DNA from: a virus
Strand: one strand, 5' to 3'
DNA: 42,831 nt
Virus record (IMG/VR): IMGVR_UViG_3300042923_000213
Span: 1-42,831 of that record
Positions within the stretch are counted from its first letter, which is position 1. Each line of letters starts with the position of its first letter. The notes beneath the pieces were generated by a model. That model saw nothing but the letters and a program-made list of their open reading frames with translations. It had not been told where the DNA came from and made no database searches. Position numbers and translations under genes: made by a program. Below are positions 20,142 through 28,904 of this stretch, in pieces.

Positions 20142-20422
20142 TGCTCCGCCGCCTTCTCAGCTTCGGCGATAGCTGCGACAAGGCTGTCTTTCTTCATCGT
20201 GTGCCAATTTCGAACTTGAAGTTCTTTGGCGCGAGCCCGAAGCGCAATAAGTTCGTCATCTTCCACTACTGGCAATTCGCCTTCACCTTCATAGCCTAGC
20301 GAAACCAAAATCGCACACGTACGGGGGTCGTTGCTCTCAAAGATACCCTTATCGAATCGACACAGTTCCCGTTCGCGCTCTCGGTCCCAGACAACGACAC
20401 TACCTTCTCCCTTGAAAATCAT
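20138..20422 (-). CDS. head-region protein with C-terminal Rho_N/SAP-like motif, 94 aa
   Basis: The N-terminal half (MIFKGEGSVVVWDREREREL, SNDPRTCAILVSLGYEGE) resembles small YqbF-like phage proteins. The C-terminal about 35 residues (LRARAKELQVRNWHTMKKDS, LVAAIAEAEKAAEQ) have the 'AKELxV.....KKxELIxAI' pattern of Rho N-terminal/SAP motifs, which bind nucleic acid or protein. The ATG at 20422 follows AAGGAGGATGACAAGAC. Found in the head block after the capsid in many Bacillota phages; role unknown. Confidence 0.7.
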   Translation of the reverse strand: MIFKGEGSVVVWDRERERELCRFDKGIFESNDPRTCAILVSLGYEGEGELPVVEDDELIALRARAKELQVRNWHTMKKDSLVAAIAEAEKAAEQ

Positions 20423-20437
20423 GTCTTGTCATCCTCC

Positions 20438-20884
20438 TTACGCAACCAGCGTGTCGACGCTTGTTTTGTTCGATACCGTGTACCCAAGCTTCGTGCCTCC
20501 GGTAACCGTCAACGTTTGGGTGTCTGCCGATGCCCATGTGCCAGTATATTCCAGCGTTACAACGGCGCGACCATTGACGAGTGTAGCCACAGATATGCCA
20601 CCAGCAATGGCAACGGTGCCGGAACTGGACTTGGTCGCCGCAATCGCAAACGTACCATCGAACCAAGTATGGACATCTCCGTTCGCCGCCTGCAGCTCGA
20701 TCACAACAGTACGAGTAAACTTCGCTGCGGCCCCTCCGATTGCAGCGTTAACCGCTGCGGCGCTGGAGCCTAACGTCGCAGGAGATACAGACAAAACCAA
20801 ATCACCAGATAACGCTTTGTCCCGAAGTGCTATTTCTCTGCGAAGCTCGAGCTGTAACCCTTCCCGGGTTGTAATTCCGCTCAT
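20438..20884 (-). CDS. head protein / capsid decoration candidate, 148 aa
   Basis: The product starts MSGITTREGLQLELRREIAL. It continues as an Ig-like, Ala/Thr/Val-rich beta domain (DLVLSVSPATLGSSAAAVNA, RAVVTLEYTGTWASADTQTL, GTKLGYTVSNKTSVDTLVA). The ATG at 20884 has AAAGGATGG upstream. Directly after the major capsid gene, this is where capsid decoration or adhesion domains occur; that assignment is inference. Confidence 0.65.
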   Translation of the reverse strand: MSGITTREGLQLELRREIALRDKALSGDLVLSVSPATLGSSAAAVNAAIGGAAAKFTRTVVIELQAANGDVHTWFDGTFAIAATKSSSGTVAIAGGISVATLVNGRAVVTLEYTGTWASADTQTLTVTGGTKLGYTVSNKTSVDTLVA

Positions 20885-20920
20885 ATAGCCCATCCTTTCT
20901 AAGCAAAACGACATCCATGA

Positions 20921-21862
20921 TTAGGAGGTCGCCAGCCCTGTAATTTTACCGTGCATAAAGCCCGGACCGTGATCGAGCCCGATTTGACCGTAGATTTGAC
21001 CGGTTTCGGCCGCTCCAGTTTTCGATAGCTCCTCATAAAAGAGGTTGCCTTTCTCCGGCACAGGTTGGAACACCGGAGCGATGACCGACATTTCGAACAA
21101 GCCGAGCGAATCCGTCGGTACGAATCGGTTCGCCGGAGCAACGCCGATATTGCCGAAGTCTGTTTCGATTTGCTTGATGTTCAGGCCGCCTACGTTGCGA
21201 TCTGTCGGCGCATAACCGTAAATATCCGAAATCAATTGCTTTTGGAAGCCGTTCGCATGGATGACCATGTTGCTAAAGATTGCGCCAGCTGCATGAAGCT
21301 CGCGGAACAACTGCTGCAACATCGCCTTGGACAGTTTAGCCCCAGCTGCGGCGATGGCCGCGCCTGTAGCCGCTGCGAATATGCCCCGCGTTTTGTTGGC
21401 TGTTCCGCTGTCGGTTGCGATTTGGTACACACCGTTCAGGAACGTATACTCGACGTCACGAGCGATCTTCGTGAGCTGCCGGGCGATCTGCCAGTCTTTC
21501 TCCGTCGGCACGTTATTGTCGGCGCCCGCGCTATTGATGCCGCTGAGCCGCCCGGGGTTGGATAGCTTGGCGTAAGAGATCGACACGGCTTCTTGGAAGA
21601 TTTGCGTGACGTTCTTTGACTGCGTCCGAACATATGAAATCGCCGTCGGCGCTGTCAAAGATGCCGTTTCCGTGATAGCCGGTTGCGACGCGGCCGGGTA
21701 ATCGTAAAGACTGGCAACGGGGAATTCGAAATTGCCTGTCATCATGCCTCCCGTCAAACCGCCGATCATCGACAAAAATGGTGTGTTCTCCATGTCCGCC
21801 GTAAACAATTCTCCCGCATAGTTGGGGAGGTTCCAAACTGTTCCTGCTGCTACCTGAGTCAT
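20921..21862 (-). CDS. major capsid protein (SU10/DUF5309 type), 313 aa
   Basis: The HK97-fold capsid features are: LFTADMENTPFLSMIGGLTG, FEFPVASLYDYPAASQPAIT, VTQIFQEAVSISYAKLSNPG, IARQLTKIARDVEYTFLNGV, FRELHAAGAIFSNMVIHANG. The ending is LDHGPGFMHGKITGLATS. This is the SU10-like capsid group seen in Paenibacillus and Clostridium siphoviruses. The ATG at 21862 follows AAAGGATGATCTGA. It is preceded by a Gp20-type scaffold, which fits a capsid without an N-terminal delta domain. Confidence 0.9.
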   Translation of the reverse strand: MTQVAAGTVWNLPNYAGELFTADMENTPFLSMIGGLTGGMMTGNFEFPVASLYDYPAASQPAITETASLTAPTAISYVRTQSKNVTQIFQEAVSISYAKLSNPGRLSGINSAGADNNVPTEKDWQIARQLTKIARDVEYTFLNGVYQIATDSGTANKTRGIFAAATGAAIAAAGAKLSKAMLQQLFRELHAAGAIFSNMVIHANGFQKQLISDIYGYAPTDRNVGGLNIKQIETDFGNIGVAPANRFVPTDSLGLFEMSVIAPVFQPVPEKGNLFYEELSKTGAAETGQIYGQIGLDHGPGFMHGKITGLATS

Positions 21863-21867
21863 TCAGA

Positions 21868-22506
21868 TCATCCTTTCGCTTGTTTTTCCGCTTCAAAAAT
21901 TTGGTTCTTAAGCGATATTTGAAGCGGCATGTTTTTCGAATCTACTGCCTTCTGATAATCCGCCTTGAGTTGCACGAGCGGCGGCACTTGTTGCTGACTG
22001 CCTCCAGCTCCGACCTGAAACCCCGGCTGCCGTTGCTGACCGTTACCGCCCTCTGGCTTAAACAGAAACGCTTTGGACTCCTTAAGCGTCATAAGCTGCT
22101 CATCAAGGCCGACGACTTTGTCGCCATCAATAACCAATTTGGCCTTGTCAATGAGTCCGGCGGTCATTCCCTCGTCGTGCACCTTGCCGGTCAGTGCCGA
22201 CTTAATCGCGTTGGTCAGGGTTAATTCTTTCAGATCAGCTTCGTATTTCTCTTTAGCGGTTTTGTTCTCGCCCTGAAGCGTCTCGATCTGCTTTTTCAGT
22301 GCTTCGGCATCGCCGGAAGACTTTTTCAGGTCCTCAAGTTGTTTGTCGCGGTCTGTGACGTCCTTTTCGGCCTTCTTTTTGGCTTCGTTCAGCTCGTCAA
22401 AACGGGCTTTTGGGATGTATGTCTTCAGCTCGTCCTGGCTGGCTGCAGCCGCCTTCGTGGCCTGCTCATCGGTCAATCCAAGTGCGGTAAACTGCTCTTT
22501 GTTCAT
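21868..22506 (-). CDS. capsid scaffold protein (Gp20 family), 212 aa
   Basis: The product begins MNKEQFTALGLTDEQATKAA. A long acidic and basic coiled coil (about residues 35-95, FDELNEAKKKAEKDVTDRDK, LKKQIETLQGENKTAKEKYE) is followed by the conserved LTNAIKSALTGKVHDEGMTA, VVGLDEQLMTLKESKAFLF segment of Gp20 scaffolds. It directs procapsid assembly and is lost during maturation. The ATG at 22506 follows TTGGAGGCTATCACTG. It stops six bases before the capsid start. Confidence 0.9.
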   Translation of the reverse strand: MNKEQFTALGLTDEQATKAAAASQDELKTYIPKARFDELNEAKKKAEKDVTDRDKQLEDLKKSSGDAEALKKQIETLQGENKTAKEKYEADLKELTLTNAIKSALTGKVHDEGMTAGLIDKAKLVIDGDKVVGLDEQLMTLKESKAFLFKPEGGNGQQRQPGFQVGAGGSQQQVPPLVQLKADYQKAVDSKNMPLQISLKNQIFEAEKQAKG

Positions 22507-22589
22507 CAGTGATAGCCTCCAATATATTCGCTTGTTATCCCGGTTGCGGGTCCGGTGCTGCCCAGTTTAAGGTCATCTGGCAGGACGGC

Positions 22590-22615
22590 AAAAAGCCCCG
22601 GCATTCTGCCGAAGC
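22590..22615 (-). terminator. terminator between minor capsid and scaffold genes
   Basis: On the minus strand GCTTCGGCA pairs with TGCCGGGGC (two G-U pairs) around GAA, followed by TTTTTG. The pairing works only for minus-strand RNA. It probably lowers read-through and changes the ratio of upstream packaging to capsid genes. A gap of about 80 bases with no ORF follows it before the scaffold. Confidence 0.75.
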
Positions 22616-22618
22616 CCA

Positions 22619-23809
22619 TCATGCTTTTATCTGCTCCCGTCGACTTTCACGCCTCAAATGGTCATTCTCCGCGATGTGCGTCCTCAGTTTGCCTTGCCAC
22701 TCTTTCACTTTAGCTTTCGCTTCTGCCTGATTTTCCGGGTCGACGCTGCCGGCTTCTCGGCGCTTATACATCCTGATCTGGCGCTCCATATACCGTTGCT
22801 TTTGCTCGGCGTCGTAATTGGCACTGGCGATCTCATCGTCAACCGGATCTGGCAGCTTGCTGACTCCTGGAAAGTACGTCGCCATATTGTGCCGACAATT
22901 CGGGTGAAAAAGACCGCCGCGCATTGCCGTGCTGAGCAACGGATACTCGCCATCAGCTGTCGTACCTGCGCTGTATACGTCGTCGATATATACCTTGCCC
23001 TGCCAGGGCAGACAAAGCGGCGAGCAGTTGTTATGTGCCGACACGACGACGGTACGGACGCCTATTTCCTCACGCTTCGCGCCTTGGCCGGCAAATACGG
23101 CTCGTTGGGCTGCTGTCCGCAGCGCCATTTCGGCATAACTCGCGACATTGACCTTGCGACCATCCTTGTATGTGATGCAATCAATGCCTTTGTCCAAAAA
23201 GTCCTTCGTCGCCATATCAATCGCCTTGCCGAGTGTCGCCGCACCGCTGTTGTGATATACCTGCGCCTTGAATATCGTCTCGCGGTATACATCATCCATC
23301 TGTCGCAGCATGGCGTGCTGGGCTTGTCGCATCTCGCCTTGGGATGCGTCAGTTAACTGCTTAAGCCGCTTTTCGTTAACGCCAAAAAAGTGATCGTTGT
23401 TGCTTGCCGGCGCGATCGGCAGTTCCGCGCGTGGTCGTGGCATCTCTCCGGGTTGAGGCGGCGGAACTGCTGGACTAGGTTCGGGACGTGGCGTTTCTTC
23501 TCGACGACCAAAACCGAACCGGCTCCATAACTTACTGGCAGCATCAGCTACCGACTTTGCACCTTTCCGAAATGCGCTTCGAAGCGTCTGCCGCAGCCCG
23601 TTTTCCATTTCCGGTCTGCGATCTTCGACGATCCGCTGATTTCGCTTGCGATAGGCTTGCAACGCTGCTAGTTTGAGCTGCTGCCATTGCGTCCACTTAA
23701 AGCCAAGCTTATCTTCCTCGGCCTCATGTGCGGCCAAATTACGCTTCATGGACTTGATCAGGTCGAGTTCCATATCCGCAAAGATTTGCCGGATGTCGTA
23801 GCGCTTCAT
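22619..23809 (-). CDS. minor capsid / head morphogenesis protein (Phage_min_cap2), 396 aa
   Basis: The C-terminal two thirds carry the minor capsid 2 signature: YRETIFKAQVYHNSGAATLG, KAIDMATKDFLDKGIDCITY, KDGRKVNVASYAEMALRTAA, VVVSAHNNCSPLCLPWQGKV, GLFHPNCRHNMATYFPGV. A Pro-rich linker at about residues 105-135 (TPRPEPSPAVPPPQPG) separates a basic helical N-terminus. It functionally resembles SPP1 gp7, which binds the portal and may be ejected with DNA. The ATG at 23809 overlaps the 51-aa gene (ATGA). Confidence 0.85.
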   Translation of the reverse strand: MKRYDIRQIFADMELDLIKSMKRNLAAHEAEEDKLGFKWTQWQQLKLAALQAYRKRNQRIVEDRRPEMENGLRQTLRSAFRKGAKSVADAASKLWSRFGFGRREETPRPEPSPAVPPPQPGEMPRPRAELPIAPASNNDHFFGVNEKRLKQLTDASQGEMRQAQHAMLRQMDDVYRETIFKAQVYHNSGAATLGKAIDMATKDFLDKGIDCITYKDGRKVNVASYAEMALRTAAQRAVFAGQGAKREEIGVRTVVVSAHNNCSPLCLPWQGKVYIDDVYSAGTTADGEYPLLSTAMRGGLFHPNCRHNMATYFPGVSKLPDPVDDEIASANYDAEQKQRYMERQIRMYKRREAGSVDPENQAEAKAKVKEWQGKLRTHIAENDHLRRESRREQIKA

Positions 23810-23961
23810 TCGCGCTCACGGAGCAAGCGTGGCTTCCATTCGTCCATCTTCTGCCTTTGGGCGTCCATACGCTTTTCGGTTTCAGCAAATTCCTTATCGA
23901 ATTGTTCTCTTTTCTTCAACGCCTCGTTCGCTTGTTTAATCACCCACTTGAAAGTGAACAT
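23806..23961 (-). CDS. small coiled-coil late protein, 51 aa
   Basis: The ATG at 23961 follows GAGGAGGAATGAGCG. The product (MFTFKWVIKQANEALKKREQ, FDKEFAETEKRMDAQRQKMD) is entirely helical and charged, a likely coiled coil. Its position between portal and minor capsid matches small unnamed genes seen there in related phages. Function unknown. Confidence 0.65.
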   Translation of the reverse strand: MFTFKWVIKQANEALKKREQFDKEFAETEKRMDAQRQKMDEWKPRLLRERE

Positions 23962-23964
23962 CGC

Positions 23965-24075
23965 TCATTCCTCCTCGTCGGGATTTGTGTGGAAACCGAT
24001 CTGTTTAGAATCAGAGCGCGGGGAAGTGTTGACCTCAACTAGTCGGGCAATGGCATTGATTGTGTCGATATCCAC
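23965..24075 (-). CDS. small late protein, 36 aa
   Basis: The GTG at 24075 follows AGGTAGGGC. The product (DIDTINAIARLVEVNTSPRS then HTNPDEEE) has a short helix and an acidic tail. The GAGGAGGAA that codes its last residues is also the binding site of the next gene, so the two are coupled. It is short and unrecognised, supported only by packing and start signal. Confidence 0.45.
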   Translation of the reverse strand: MDIDTINAIARLVEVNTSPRSDSKQIGFHTNPDEEE

Positions 24076-24078
24076 GCC

Positions 24079-24159
24079 CTACCTGCTCGCTTGATCGAGT
24101 GCAGCGTCGCACAATGCCTCAATCAGTCTATCCAGCTTATCCTGCACTCCCTTATTCAT
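24079..24159 (-). CDS. possible 26-aa late peptide
   Basis: Reads MNKGVQDKLDRLIEALCDAA then LDQASR, a single amphipathic helix. The ATG at 24159 overlaps the portal 3' end by eight bases. GGAGG touches the start codon, so initiation would be poor. It may instead be untranslated spacer. Low confidence. Confidence 0.3.
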   Translation of the reverse strand: MNKGVQDKLDRLIEALCDAALDQASR

Positions 24160-25651
24160 CCTCCGCGCCCCCTGACGGCTCCGCATCTTGGTTAATTGCC
24201 GGATCGCCAAACGCCGGCCCTGCCTGCTCAGCCTTAAGCCTCGCAACCTCTTCTGCCTTCTGTTCGTCCGTCCAGCTGTCGCCATAAAGCTGGTCGACCG
24301 CCGTTTCCAGTGACATAATGCCGAATGTTTTTGCCTTTCCGACCGACTCGATCGTCTCGTCAAAGGACGGGCTTGCGTATTCGCCAAACTTCACCGATGC
24401 CTCGTATTCGCCCGGCGTCTTGTTTTGCATCTCGTCGTATACTTGCAACACCGTGGACACCAGTTGCGGGATGACTTCGTTTAGCGCCTCGATCAGCTTG
24501 CCTCGGGTGTACAGCGTCGCTTTCTCCTTTTCACGCTGGCTTTCCGCGTTATCTGTCTTTTTCAGGTCGATGCCGAGCGTGCTGGGCGACAAGATGCCCT
24601 GCAGACACATGTCCAGCGCACTGGCGTAGGACTCGACAAACGCTTGGTACGCGATCGCCGGCTGCACGACTTGGATCTTGTCATCGGCGTCCTCCGAAAA
24701 TTTGGATCCGAGCCGGACAAATTGGTTATCGAACGGGTTCGGGCGCTGCAGCTCTCCGTTATCCGGGTTCTTGGGGATCAAGTCCTCCGGAATGTACTTT
24801 TGAACACGCCCGGCCCGGATCGCGTCCCACCATTGGCTGATCACTTCATCAAGCGAGTCGAACTCGTCGTTTTTCGTGTCGAACAGCGACCGACCACGAC
24901 CCGACCACTTCGGCGACTTGAAAAACCGAAGCGGCACAGCCATGATGTAGTCGCCCGAAAACGTCACATCGGCAAGCTTGGACGTCTCCGGTATCGCCGT
25001 CAGCGGGACGACATTACCGTCCTTGTCCAGCAGCCGATACTTGACGTAGCCAAAGCCGAACGTCTCTTCGAGGCGGTAATCTTTTTTCTCGTGCACGTAA
25101 TCCGTGTAGAACAACACCTCGTGCAGCCGGCCGCGCTGCCGACTGTAGTCGACCTGCTCGCCGCTGTAGAACTCGATGATCGGGTACTCAGTTACGTCCG
25201 TATCGATCGTGATCTTAAACGCCCCGTCGCCGGCCACTAACGTGTCGACGATCGCGTCGCCCAGCAGTTGATCGAAGCCGTTGTCCTTCGAGATGGCCTC
25301 CCAGTTATCGACCACTTCCTGCAGTTTGATCCCGATGCCGTCCAGATCCGCGACAACGATCCCTGCCAGCGCGTCCGCCACAAGCGCTGGCAGCCCGCTA
25401 TGCACCTTGCGGATCCTCGCGCCTTCGGACGCTATGGCTGCCCAGAAGCGTGCCCTGCCGACGTTGTCACTAGCTGTTTGCATGGCGAACTGCTCCAGCT
25501 CCGACGGGTCACCGCGATACCACAGCCGATTGCGCAGCACGTTAGTCTGGTACGATAGCGGCTCCGTAATGGTAATCTGTTGGCGCTCCCGCGCCGGCTG
25601 AATCCTCAGCAGTTTGACGATCATGTTCTTCACCCCATCCCATAAGCCCAA
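24152..25651 (-). CDS. portal protein, 499 aa
   Basis: The product (LWDGVKNMIVKLLRIQPARE, RLWYRGDPSELEQFAMQTAS, LVADALAGIVVADLDGIG, SGRGRSLFDTKNDEFDSLDE, ILSPSTLGIDLKKTDNAESQ) is an SPP1 gp6-like portal: the ring through which DNA enters and leaves. An acidic tail (EPSGGAEDE) ends it. The start is TTG at 25651, placed by GGAGGTGTG; the terminase gene stops four bases before. SPP1-like portals usually go with headful packaging, consistent with the circular assembly. Confidence 0.9.
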   Translation of the reverse strand: MGLWDGVKNMIVKLLRIQPARERQQITITEPLSYQTNVLRNRLWYRGDPSELEQFAMQTASDNVGRARFWAAIASEGARIRKVHSGLPALVADALAGIVVADLDGIGIKLQEVVDNWEAISKDNGFDQLLGDAIVDTLVAGDGAFKITIDTDVTEYPIIEFYSGEQVDYSRQRGRLHEVLFYTDYVHEKKDYRLEETFGFGYVKYRLLDKDGNVVPLTAIPETSKLADVTFSGDYIMAVPLRFFKSPKWSGRGRSLFDTKNDEFDSLDEVISQWWDAIRAGRVQKYIPEDLIPKNPDNGELQRPNPFDNQFVRLGSKFSEDADDKIQVVQPAIAYQAFVESYASALDMCLQGILSPSTLGIDLKKTDNAESQREKEKATLYTRGKLIEALNEVIPQLVSTVLQVYDEMQNKTPGEYEASVKFGEYASPSFDETIESVGKAKTFGIMSLETAVDQLYGDSWTDEQKAEEVARLKAEQAGPAFGDPAINQDAEPSGGAEDE

Positions 25652-25654
25652 AAG

Positions 25655-26998
25655 TCACACCTCCAATCTGCGCTTAAATGGCTGCACGGCGTATTCACTA
25701 CTGTCCAAGCAGTCAACCGGATAGCTGCCGTCATCCGTTCGTACCCATTCGCCTTCTTGGCGTTCTTCCTCGTCCCATGTTGCGTTTTCCAGCGCCTCAA
25801 TCCAAGGTTTCATGTGCTTTGCGACCTTATAGCGCCCTTGGTTGATCAGGATGTTGGTTAACCGGATGCGATCGACGATGCCCTCTTTCTTGTAAGCCGG
25901 TACAACTTGGATATGAATACCGCGTCGCCGCAACTCATTCGCGAGAGCCTGGCGGAACAGCTTGTCGGCCGACTCTGCAAAAATGTGCGCACACGACAAA
26001 AAGGCCGGGTACATTTCCGACCATTCAACGATTTTAGCGACGATCTCCTTAGCGTACCGGTCGTGCGTATAGCCGTACTTGTCATTTGCGTTGCCGTTGT
26101 TCTTACCTTGTTTGTGGTAATAACCGTCTAACAGGTAAACCTCTTTGTACTGCGGCGTGAAACCCACCAGCGTGGCTACCGTCGCTGCCGTACCTCCGAT
26201 GTCAATGCCTACCGAAAACTCGATAAACCGTTTGCCTTTGATGTCGTCATGGCTGATTTGCACCTCTGTCGACTTGTATCCTGCGTAGATGCGCCCTGTA
26301 GCCGCCGTGCGCTTGCCCAGTATGTCGGCCTGATACCACAGGCTTGATTTGTCGTATGTCTTCAGGACCTCCCGCAAACGGTCGTTCGGAATGCTCAGGT
26401 TGTCCATGATCGTAAGATGAGCGTAATTATACCCCGGGTTCTCGCCGAGCTGGAGCAATTGGTCCTGATAATCCAGTACGTCCGCGTAGAACCAATGCGC
26501 TGGCGGCTTCGGGTTCAGGTCGAAAAACAGTTGTCGGCGCGAGCTGGCTAGCGTCCGGTCGTGCACTTCCTGCACAAACGTTTTGTGACACTCGTTTACT
26601 TCGGAACCGTAAACCGAACCATACGAATTACCCTTAATGCGTGGCGCGTCGTTCGCCTTTCCTCCCCCAGCGATGATGATAACCTTTTCGCCGGTCTTGG
26701 ACTGGACATACAGCGCGTCACGCTCCTGGTATTCACCTTCTCGGCAGCGTCCCTTGAACAGGTGTAGCAACCCGAATCCGTTACTGTCGATGATGTTCAT
26801 TTTGGCAGCAGCGAGCGAAACGCCGAATACCAGATGCAACTTATCGGGGTGCGTCTCCAGAGACATCGAGTATGCAATCAGGTTGATGATGTTCTTCCCT
26901 GCGCGCTTTCCGCCCTCCAAGACGTTCAGCCAGGCGTCGCGGCTCTTGCGTATATAATCAGCCTGCTTGGCGGTTAGGGGTGCATACTCAATCATCAT
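25655..26998 (-). CDS. terL: terminase large subunit, 447 aa
   Basis: The ATPase domain has a Walker-A-like [20 protein letters not shown] (about residues 25-45) and the acidic [14 protein letters not shown]. The RNase H-like nuclease has [31 protein letters not shown] and [16 protein letters not shown], with the expected Asp/Glu/Asp. The protein packs DNA at the portal. It overlaps the small subunit by 11 bases; ATG at 26998 or 26995. Confidence 0.9.
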   Translation of the reverse strand: MMIEYAPLTAKQADYIRKSRDAWLNVLEGGKRAGKNIINLIAYSMSLETHPDKLHLVFGVSLAAAKMNIIDSNGFGLLHLFKGRCREGEYQERDALYVQSKTGEKVIIIAGGGKANDAPRIKGNSYGSVYGSEVNECHKTFVQEVHDRTLASSRRQLFFDLNPKPPAHWFYADVLDYQDQLLQLGENPGYNYAHLTIMDNLSIPNDRLREVLKTYDKSSLWYQADILGKRTAATGRIYAGYKSTEVQISHDDIKGKRFIEFSVGIDIGGTAATVATLVGFTPQYKEVYLLDGYYHKQGKNNGNANDKYGYTHDRYAKEIVAKIVEWSEMYPAFLSCAHIFAESADKLFRQALANELRRRGIHIQVVPAYKKEGIVDRIRLTNILINQGRYKVAKHMKPWIEALENATWDEEERQEGEWVRTDDGSYPVDCLDSSEYAVQPFKRRLEV

Positions 26999-27713
26999 CC
27001 AGCACCCTTTCTGGCGCCGGATTATTTATTAAATCGGCTAATGCCGTTATTTGCGCGTTAGGATCGACCCCGTCTTTGTTTGGCACCTTCGACCGCAATA
27101 CCTCGATGCGGGCTCGCTGCTCCTCGGTAGCAAGGTCCGATTTTAGCAGCTCGTCGTATTGTCGGATAAGAGCCTGTAGCGTCGACATGGCCCTAGATTG
27201 AGCTTGCAGGAACGTCGCTTGTTTATCCCAGGCCTGCTGTACTTCCCATTTCTCCCCGCTGACATTACCGTCCTTATATTCAATGCGCTCAATCGTCTTA
27301 TCGTCCCGATCGCGCACAAACATGATCTGCTGCGCCCTAATGATCGCTGCGTATTGGATCGTGATATTGTTCCATACGATATCGATCGGGCTTTGCTGCT
27401 GGAGTTGGTTCACAATCTCCAGCGACTCAGGCGGTAAGTATTTTTGAAACAGTCCATGCGTGACCGCCTTATCATTACGTGGCGGCCCTCCGGGGCCTCC
27501 TTTGTTACCTACCGCGTTTCGGTTCCCTTTGGGTGCACCCGTTTTTTTTGTGTGCACACCTTTTTCAATGGGTGCACCCTTTTCTTTCGACCAGCCATGC
27601 CGTTGCTTCCACGACTTGACCGTGTTTATCGTTACGCCGTACTTTTCGGCGATGTCCTTGTATTTCATGCCGGTCATGTAATCTTTCTCAGCTGCTTTAT
27701 GGGCTTCTGCCAT
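26988..27713 (-). CDS. terS: terminase small subunit, 241 aa
   Basis: An N-terminal HTH (about residues 10-45: [36 protein letters not shown]) recognises DNA. The Gly/Asn-rich [20 protein letters not shown] followed by [20 protein letters not shown] is the hallmark of the YjcR/TerS family. The C-terminal part ([20 protein letters not shown]) is helical. It selects phage DNA for packaging. It opens the late operon, after a 58-aa gene and terminator-like hairpins. Confidence 0.9.
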   Translation of the reverse strand: MAEAHKAAEKDYMTGMKYKDIAEKYGVTINTVKSWKQRHGWSKEKGAPIEKGVHTKKTGAPKGNRNAVGNKGGPGGPPRNDKAVTHGLFQKYLPPESLEIVNQLQQQSPIDIVWNNITIQYAAIIRAQQIMFVRDRDDKTIERIEYKDGNVSGEKWEVQQAWDKQATFLQAQSRAMSTLQALIRQYDELLKSDLATEEQRARIEVLRSKVPNKDGVDPNAQITALADLINNPAPERVLDDD

Positions 27714-27773
27714 ACCTCACGGTCACCACCTCCGGCATTGTGTTGGTTTTGCGGTTTTGCGGTTTTTCGCCGC

Positions 27774-27950
27774 TCACTCGATTGTTACGTATTTTCTTTC
27801 CTCATCTGCAAACTGGGCGACAACGTACGAGACGCCGTCCGATGTCGTTCCCTTGCCTGTTACTGTGCCAGGCTGATCCGGCGCACCGAGTACCGGGAAT
27901 ATATACGACTCGCCGATTTGAAGCGACTTGTCTCGGCTGTAACGTTGCAT
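27774..27950 (-). CDS. small late protein, 58 aa
   Basis: The ATG at 27950 follows AAAGGACGGACAAC. The product is a small beta-rich protein (MQRYSRDKSLQIGESYIFPV, GTVTGKGTTSDGVSYVVAQF, ERKYVTIE), compatible with an SH3-like barrel. It is the first gene after the hairpin at 27981 and precedes terS by 60 bases. No family is recognised. Confidence 0.65.
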   Translation of the reverse strand: MQRYSRDKSLQIGESYIFPVLGAPDQPGTVTGKGTTSDGVSYVVAQFADEERKYVTIE

Positions 27951-27968
27951 GTTGTCCGTCCTTTCAGG

Positions 27969-27996
27969 TAAAACAAAATACCGCCATTGCTGGCGG
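27969..27996 (-). terminator. hairpin terminator, copy 1
   Basis: CCGCCA (27981-27986) pairs with TGGCGG (27991-27996) around TTGC. On the minus strand it is followed by TATTTTGTTTT. It closes the unit containing the 74-aa gene. The 19 bases CCGCCATTGCTGGCGGCTA recur at 28264. Confidence 0.75.
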
Positions 27997-28004
27997 CTAC
28001 TTGT

Positions 28005-28229
28005 TTAACATAAGATTCTCGTTAATGTAAAGGCGTTATCTCTATCTCCTGCAATCTTAGCAAGCCTTATGCAGTCCTCTAAGCTCATGCCCCATCGAAG
28101 AAAAACGCCCAATGCCTCAATTTCTGATACTTCCATGGTTTCCGTTAATTCTGACGCTTGTTTTTGACTCATTCCTGAAATTGCGCGTATTTGAAGCACG
28201 GCAGATTCGCGTATTACACTCACTTGCAT
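28005..28229 (-). CDS. small helical protein, 74 aa, flanked by identical hairpins
   Basis: The product (MQVSVIRESAVLQIRAISGM, SQKQASELTETMEVSEIEAL, GVFLRWGMSLEDCIRLAKIA) is helical and could be a small regulator. The ATG at 28229 has GGAAGGAAG upstream. It stands alone between two copies of the same hairpin, so it looks like a single-gene transcription unit or cassette at the early/late boundary. No family is recognised. Confidence 0.6.
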   Translation of the reverse strand: MQVSVIRESAVLQIRAISGMSQKQASELTETMEVSEIEALGVFLRWGMSLEDCIRLAKIAGDRDNAFTLTRILC

Positions 28230-28262
28230 ACCACTTCCTTCCGCGCCCGATGATTAAAATGT

Positions 28263-28280
28263 GCCGCCATTGCTGGCGGC
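28263..28280. terminator. hairpin, copy 2 (terminator-like)
   Basis: GCCGCCA-TTGC-TGGCGGC, a seven-base perfect stem. On the minus strand the following tract is only ACATTTTAAT, so termination may be weak. It sits in the roughly 150-base gap after the regulator at 28377; the rest of that gap is AT-rich with no gene. Confidence 0.6.
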
Positions 28281-28376
28281 TATGTGAAGGTTATGAGTAA
28301 TCTTACAAGTATTGCACACTATCATATTACCACGTATTGATTTGCGCGAGAATGGCGGGTTTTTGGCGTGCCTTTC

Positions 28377-28904
28377 TCACAGTTCCAAACGAAGTCCATC
28401 AATGCCAAACATCAACACGGACAAGACTTTGCAGGCATTATTCACGTCTTTATATACCGTGCTTGTATCAACGTTATGCCGTTCAGCCAGCTTTTCCACC
28501 GTCATAATCTCTTCAGCGATATACAGCGCTTCGATCACCCGGTACCGTCGCATGTCCTCCGGTGCCGGGCTCCGCTCGCACATGATCCGATAAGCCCCCA
28601 TCATCCGCTGAATGAACTGTACCATTGCCACCGTTCGCTGCCGGCTACGCTTGATCGCCTGTACCGCATATTCTTCCTCATGGACTTCGTTCAGCGCCTC
28701 AGCGGCCTCGACAGCGTCCAACGGCTGTTGCAGCTGCTCGGCATGTGCGACAAAGTCCCGGTAGTGCCGCAGCAGCAGTTTGGTATTCCGCAGGCGCTTG
28801 TCGTAAACTTGCTTTCGCCGCTGCGCGTCGCGTCTGTCCAAGTAATCGGTAACGGCCTGCGACACAATTTCAAGTTGTTCCTTGGTCAGCTCATGTTTGG
28901 CCAA
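28377..28904 (-). CDS. sigma-region-4-like late transcription regulator, 175 aa
   Basis: The C-terminal 60 residues (RRYRVIEALYIAEEIMTVEK, LAERHNVDTSTVYKDVNNAC, KVLSVLMFGIDGLRLEL) have the sigma-70 region-4-type HTH and the FGIDG ending of phage late regulators at this position (ArpU/RinA-like). The N-terminal part is a charged helix bundle (RRDAQRRKQVYDKRLRNTKL). The start is TTG at 28904 with GGAGG ten bases upstream. It is the last gene before terS, where a late activator is expected. Confidence 0.75.
   Translation of the reverse strand: MAKHELTKEQLEIVSQAVTDYLDRRDAQRRKQVYDKRLRNTKLLLRHYRDFVAHAEQLQQPLDAVEAAEALNEVHEEEYAVQAIKRSRQRTVAMVQFIQRMMGAYRIMCERSPAPEDMRRYRVIEALYIAEEIMTVEKLAERHNVDTSTVYKDVNNACKVLSVLMFGIDGLRLEL

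Noticed and set aside
20138-20422. Transcription termination factor Rho homologue
   Set aside because: Only a short C-terminal Rho_N/SAP-like motif is present. The protein is 94 aa and sits among head genes.
24079-24387. A 102-aa reading after the portal gene
   Set aside because: Most of it overlaps the portal C-terminus in another frame. Only the last 26 codons could be a gene, and that is kept at low confidence.
24644-25240. A 198-aa plus-strand gene, and similar long plus-strand frames (e.g. 33191-33790, 13203-13802)
   Set aside because: They are antisense to portal, primase and tail genes with convincing domains, have no binding sites, and read as reverse-frame artefacts of GC-rich codon use.
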